Source: Spirochaetota bacterium
GTDB taxonomy: Bacteria > Spirochaetota > Spirochaetia > DSM-27196 > PWMO01
Assembly (NCBI GenBank): GCA_009908925.1
Contig: JAAAOH010000127.1
Span: 1-9,298 of the forward strand
DNA: 9,298 nt
Direction: 5' to 3'
Shown here piece after piece: positions 7,253-9,298 of the stretch. A program made the translations under genes and the position numbers. The notes beneath the pieces were generated by a model. The model did no database searches. It was not told where the DNA came from and worked only from the letters and a program-made list of their open reading frames with translations. How positions within the stretch are numbered: position 1 is the stretch's first letter; every line of letters begins with the position of its first letter.

Positions 7253-7342
7253 CCGCGGCTCACCCGCGGGCCACACTCCGGCGGCGTCGCGGCGTGGCCG
7301 AAGCGCGGGCGTCGGTCGGGCGGGGCGTTCGCGCCGCCGGAG
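7253..7342. terminator. hairpin-rich convergent junction, possible bidirectional terminator
   Basis: This is the stretch between the ends of pgi (+) and the small membrane gene (-). CCGCGG (7253-7258) and CCGCGG (7264-7269) can form a 6-bp stem with a 5-nt loop right after pgi. CTCCGGCGGCG (7276-7286) is perfectly complementary to CGCCGCCGGAG (7332-7342), an 11-bp stem with a 45-nt interval whose right arm touches the minus-strand stop codon. GGCCAC (7269-7274) and GTGGCC (7294-7299) offer a competing pairing. No run of T follows any stem, so this is not a standard intrinsic terminator; the role is inferred from position. Confidence 0.4.
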
Positions 7343-7588
7343 CTATCGTCGCCGCAGCGCGCTGTACATCACGCCGACGCCCAGGCCGACTGCACCGGAG
7401 ATGAGGATGTTCCTGCGGATCTCGCGGATCCCGCGGAATGCCTGACCGAACTCCTGAAAGATGTTATCGGGCAACCTGACCAGATCCGTGACGGCGACAA
7501 AGTCACCGCCGGCGCGGCCGAATATCAGGTAGCCCACAATCAAACCGAAAACACCGAATATCAGTGCTGCTCCCACCGGGTTGCGCAT
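7343..7588 (-). CDS. small protein with two predicted membrane segments, function unknown
   Basis: 81 residues with an excellent ribosome site, GGAGGT five nt before the ATG, which argues that it is a real gene. Two hydrophobic stretches fit membrane helices: residues ~5-23 (VGAALIFGVFGLIVGYLIF) and ~60-77 (NILISGAVGLGVGVMYSAL). Both are glycine-rich with small-residue spacing (G15/G19; G65, G68, G70, G72), suited to close helix packing. The ~35 residues between them are polar and look partly amphipathic (NIFQEFGQAFRGIREIRR), and the protein ends in three arginines. No catalytic motif and no known family is recognised. It starts 24 nt after the stop of the hydrolase gene and is probably the second gene of that transcript, so a link to membrane lipid handling is possible but unproven. 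Confidence 0.8.
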   Translation of the reverse strand: MRNPVGAALIFGVFGLIVGYLIFGRAGGDFVAVTDLVRLPDNIFQEFGQAFRGIREIRRNILISGAVGLGVGVMYSALRRR

Positions 7589-7612
7589 GTCTGACCTCCC
7601 TCCAGCGTGGGC

Positions 7613-8692
7613 TCATTCTTGTTGATGAGGCCGGTTTTGGCAAGTCGCCGCCCGATCATCAAGCCAGTCGGCAATTTCGCAGATGACTTCGTGGCGATCG
7701 ACCTCGTGAAGCAACTCGTGCCGCGCACCGGGTCTGAAGCGCAAATCGACGCCCGGATGCCCCGCGCGCTCGATGCGCTCGGCAACCTCGCGGACACCAC
7801 GACCCGATGTTCCTCCGACCGGATCCTCCGTCCCCGACAGCAGCAACAGCGATGTCTCATGGGAGATCGCCTCGATGGCCGCACGCGAGCTGACTCGCAT
7901 GAGCCCGCGCGCGAGCTCGCGGTAGAAGTGCGCGGACATCACCTCGCCGCAGTGGGGATCCCCGATGTATCGGCGCACCTCGTCGGAATCGCGCGATAGC
8001 CAGTCGAACTCCGTCTGCGCGTCTGGAATGGCGGCGTTGTAGGGACCGAAGGTGAGGTCGTTGAGGAGCTTTGACGGCGTCGCCGGCGCCCTGAACGATG
8101 CAACGACCGCCGCCAGCGCCCTACCGACCATCGCCTTGAGACCTCCCGAGCCGGCGGTGCCCATCAGAATCGCGCCGCAGAGCGGGGACGGAGGATCGCG
8201 GAGGGCGTCACGGAGCAGCAGCGAGCCCATGCTGTGCCCGAGTGCGAAGAGCTGCCCGGGCGGTTGGAGTGCGGCCGCAGGTCGGGGTGCAGCTCCGGCG
8301 CCGTCGGCGCCGGAGCCCTCGGCGTCGGCTTCGGCGCTCGCGACGGCGAGGGCGCGACCGAGAGCCGCGAGCAACTCCCTCACGTCTTCGACGAGGACCG
8401 TCCAGTCGTTGCCGGGTGCAATATGGCGCCTCGATTTCGGGTCGACTGCAGTGTCGCCATGGCCGCGATGATCATACGCCCAAACCAGATAGCCACGCTC
8501 TGCGAGCGTTTCAGCAAGAGTCGCGTAGCGCTTGCGATGCTCGGCCATCCCGTGAATGAGGAGAACTCCGCCGCGTGGTCCTCCGTCAACATCGCCGCTG
8601 CTGGATCGTCCTCCGTCCCCGTGGGCCGGGGCCCAAACCGTCCGCGCCAGGGGCACGCCGCCTCGGGTCTCGAACTCGTCGTCTGTCCGCAT
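7613..8692 (-). CDS. alpha/beta hydrolase, lysophospholipase / monoacylglycerol lipase type
   Basis: A serine hydrolase likely to cleave an acyl ester such as a lysophospholipid or monoacylglycerol; substrate unproven. In numbering from the ATG at 8692: VLLIHGMAEH (oxyanion region, ~43-52), YDHRGHGD (~73-80), nucleophile Ser154 in GHSMG, acid Asp290 in GTEDPVGG, and His325 in GARHELLHE, the usual triad order. The family start (charged segment, then VPLARTVWAP) fits this ATG; an in-frame GTG at 8734 would add 14 residues but has only GAGG two nt upstream. Two low-complexity inserts stand out: HGDGGRSSSGDVDGGP before the first beta strand, and an Ala/Gly/Glu/Pro-rich stretch (~115-146) just before the nucleophile strand. 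No signal peptide is seen, so it is probably cytosolic. Three copies of the GGGGACGGAGGA 12-mer lie inside this gene. Confidence 0.88.
   Translation of the reverse strand: MRTDDEFETRGGVPLARTVWAPAHGDGGRSSSGDVDGGPRGGVLLIHGMAEHRKRYATLAETLAERGYLVWAYDHRGHGDTAVDPKSRRHIAPGNDWTVLVEDVRELLAALGRALAVASAEADAEGSGADGAGAAPRPAAALQPPGQLFALGHSMGSLLLRDALRDPPSPLCGAILMGTAGSGGLKAMVGRALAAVVASFRAPATPSKLLNDLTFGPYNAAIPDAQTEFDWLSRDSDEVRRYIGDPHCGEVMSAHFYRELARGLMRVSSRAAIEAISHETSLLLLSGTEDPVGGTSGRGVREVAERIERAGHPGVDLRFRPGARHELLHEVDRHEVICEIADWLDDRAATCQNRPHQQE
8578..8620 (-). repeat. 10-nt direct repeat around a 30-nt in-frame segment in the hydrolase gene
   Basis: On the coding strand GACGGAGGAC occurs at 8617-8608 and again at 8587-8578, a 30-nt step that encodes DGG twice around RSSSGDV. 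The first copy belongs to the full 12-mer GGGGACGGAGGA (8620-8609). The segment falls in a non-conserved region before the VLLIHG strand, much like the 33-nt step in argB. Confidence 0.75.
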
Positions 8693-8724
8693 CATGAGAC
8701 GGAGTCTATCGGCAGAGCGACCAT

Positions 8725-8754
8725 TTGACCACACCGCCTCGAGTGAAGTAGCAT
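8725..8754 (+). promoter_or_regulatory. possible promoter of serC
   Basis: TTGACC (8725-8730) is followed after 18 nt by TAGCAT (8749-8754), a weak -10 match at four of six positions. It lies 35-65 nt before the serC start in the divergent gap with the hydrolase gene, the only intergenic space available. If the hydrolase used the GTG at 8734 its 5' end would overlap this element. Confidence 0.35.
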
Positions 8755-8788
8755 ATCACGCCACCCATCGAAACCGAGGAGATGCCAA

Positions 8789-9298
8789 ATGGCACGGAAA
8801 TACAATTTTTTCGCAGGCCCGTCCACGCTGCCCGTTGGCGTACTGAACGAGCTTCAGGAAGAAATGGTCGATTACCAGGGTCATGGCTTTTCCATGATCG
8901 AGTCCAGCCATCGCAGCAAAACATACGACGCCGTCCACAATGAAACCGTGGAGCTCATTCGCGAGCTCCTCGGGGTGCCCGATGACCGCCATGTCCTGCT
9001 TCTCGCCGGTGGCGCAACCATGCAATTTGCCATGGTGCCCATGAACTTTCTCGGTGATCATCGCAGCTGCGACATGGTCGTAAGCGGGGCCTGGGCCAAG
9101 AAGGCGCTCTCAGATGCGCAGAAGCTCGGCACGGTGAATATTGTCTTCGACGGCGCAGAGCAGAATTACACGAGCCTCCCGGCGCCCGATTCCGTTTCCG
9201 TGAATCCGGATGCGGCGTATCTGCATCTGACCAGCAATGAAACCATCGGCGGCCTGCAATGGAAGCAGTTCCCCGACACCGGCTCCGTTCCCATGGTC
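8789..9298 (+). CDS. serC: phosphoserine aminotransferase, N-terminal part (3' end outside window)
   Basis: The first 170 residues of a class V PLP aminotransferase, which turns 3-phosphohydroxypyruvate into phosphoserine with glutamate as donor (serine synthesis; in some bacteria also pyridoxal phosphate synthesis). The start MARKYNFFAGPSTLP is the SerC hallmark, followed by GFSMIESSHRSKTYD (39-53 region), LAGGATMQFAMVPMNFL, SGAWAKKA and YLHLTSNETIGGLQW, all family features in order. GAGGAG (8776-8781) stands 7 nt before the ATG. The Schiff-base lysine (Lys198 in E. coli) lies beyond the window edge. It is divergent from the hydrolase and not part of the arginine operon. Base composition appears slightly less GC-rich than its neighbours, though not enough to claim transfer. 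Confidence 0.96.
   Translation, partial: MARKYNFFAGPSTLPVGVLNELQEEMVDYQGHGFSMIESSHRSKTYDAVHNETVELIRELLGVPDDRHVLLLAGGATMQFAMVPMNFLGDHRSCDMVVSGAWAKKALSDAQKLGTVNIVFDGAEQNYTSLPAPDSVSVNPDAAYLHLTSNETIGGLQWKQFPDTGSVPMV

Noticed and set aside
8052..8846. Several plus-strand open frames opposite the hydrolase gene and over the serC start
   Set aside because: They are Arg/Ser/Pro-rich shadows with no domain, opposite a hydrolase with a complete catalytic triad.
1..9298. CRISPR array, tRNA or rRNA genes, insertion sequence or phage genes
   Set aside because: No regular repeat-spacer pattern, tRNA-like fold, transposase or phage motif was seen. The only repeats are the short direct repeats and the 12-mer described above.

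Overview
This GC-rich bacterial window carries a plus-strand arginine biosynthesis operon under its own repressor. An OpcA-like gene tail lies before it, pgi ends the run, and a small minus-strand pair and the start of serC follow. The organism is most likely a free-living Spirochaetota bacterium. That is a tentative inference from the gene mix (OpcA-type protein, ~528-aa PGI, PSAT-type SerC, ArgR next to argCBDG) and the Gly/Ala/Pro-rich inserts in several conserved enzymes; a search would be needed to fix the taxon.

Layout: 2-559 (+) is the C-terminal end of an OpcA-like glucose-6-phosphate dehydrogenase assembly protein with a long Gly/Pro/Ala-rich linker. 560-675 is an AT-rich control region with a strong sigma70-type promoter and an ARG box overlapping the expected transcription start. 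From 676 to 7242, argR, argC, argB, argD, argG and pgi lie head to tail. The argB/argD and argD/argG junctions are ATGA overlaps, the argR-argC gap is 15 nt and the argG-pgi gap is 53 nt. argA/argJ, argF and argH are not in the window, so acetylglutamate formation and the carbamoyltransferase and lyase steps must be encoded elsewhere, if present. 7243-7342 is a hairpin-rich convergent junction. On the minus strand an alpha/beta hydrolase (lysophospholipase / monoacylglycerol lipase type) is followed after 24 nt by an 81-aa protein with two membrane segments. serC starts at 8789, divergent from the hydrolase, and runs off the end.

Main points to check: (1) argC is broken; its conserved C-terminus is in the -1 frame and about 15 residues are missing at the junction, which looks like a deletion or assembly collapse between short direct repeats. 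(2) ArgR has Asn-Asn where E. coli ArgR has the arginine-contacting Asp128-Asp129, raising a possible change in effector, with citrulline (the ArgG substrate) as one candidate. (3) A 12-mer, GGGGACGGAGGA, occurs six times exactly, all in argB and the hydrolase gene, in different reading phases and both strands; at two places related direct repeats bracket a 30-33 nt in-frame segment. I see no CRISPR array, tRNA, rRNA or intact mobile element, and no clear new defence or mobile system.
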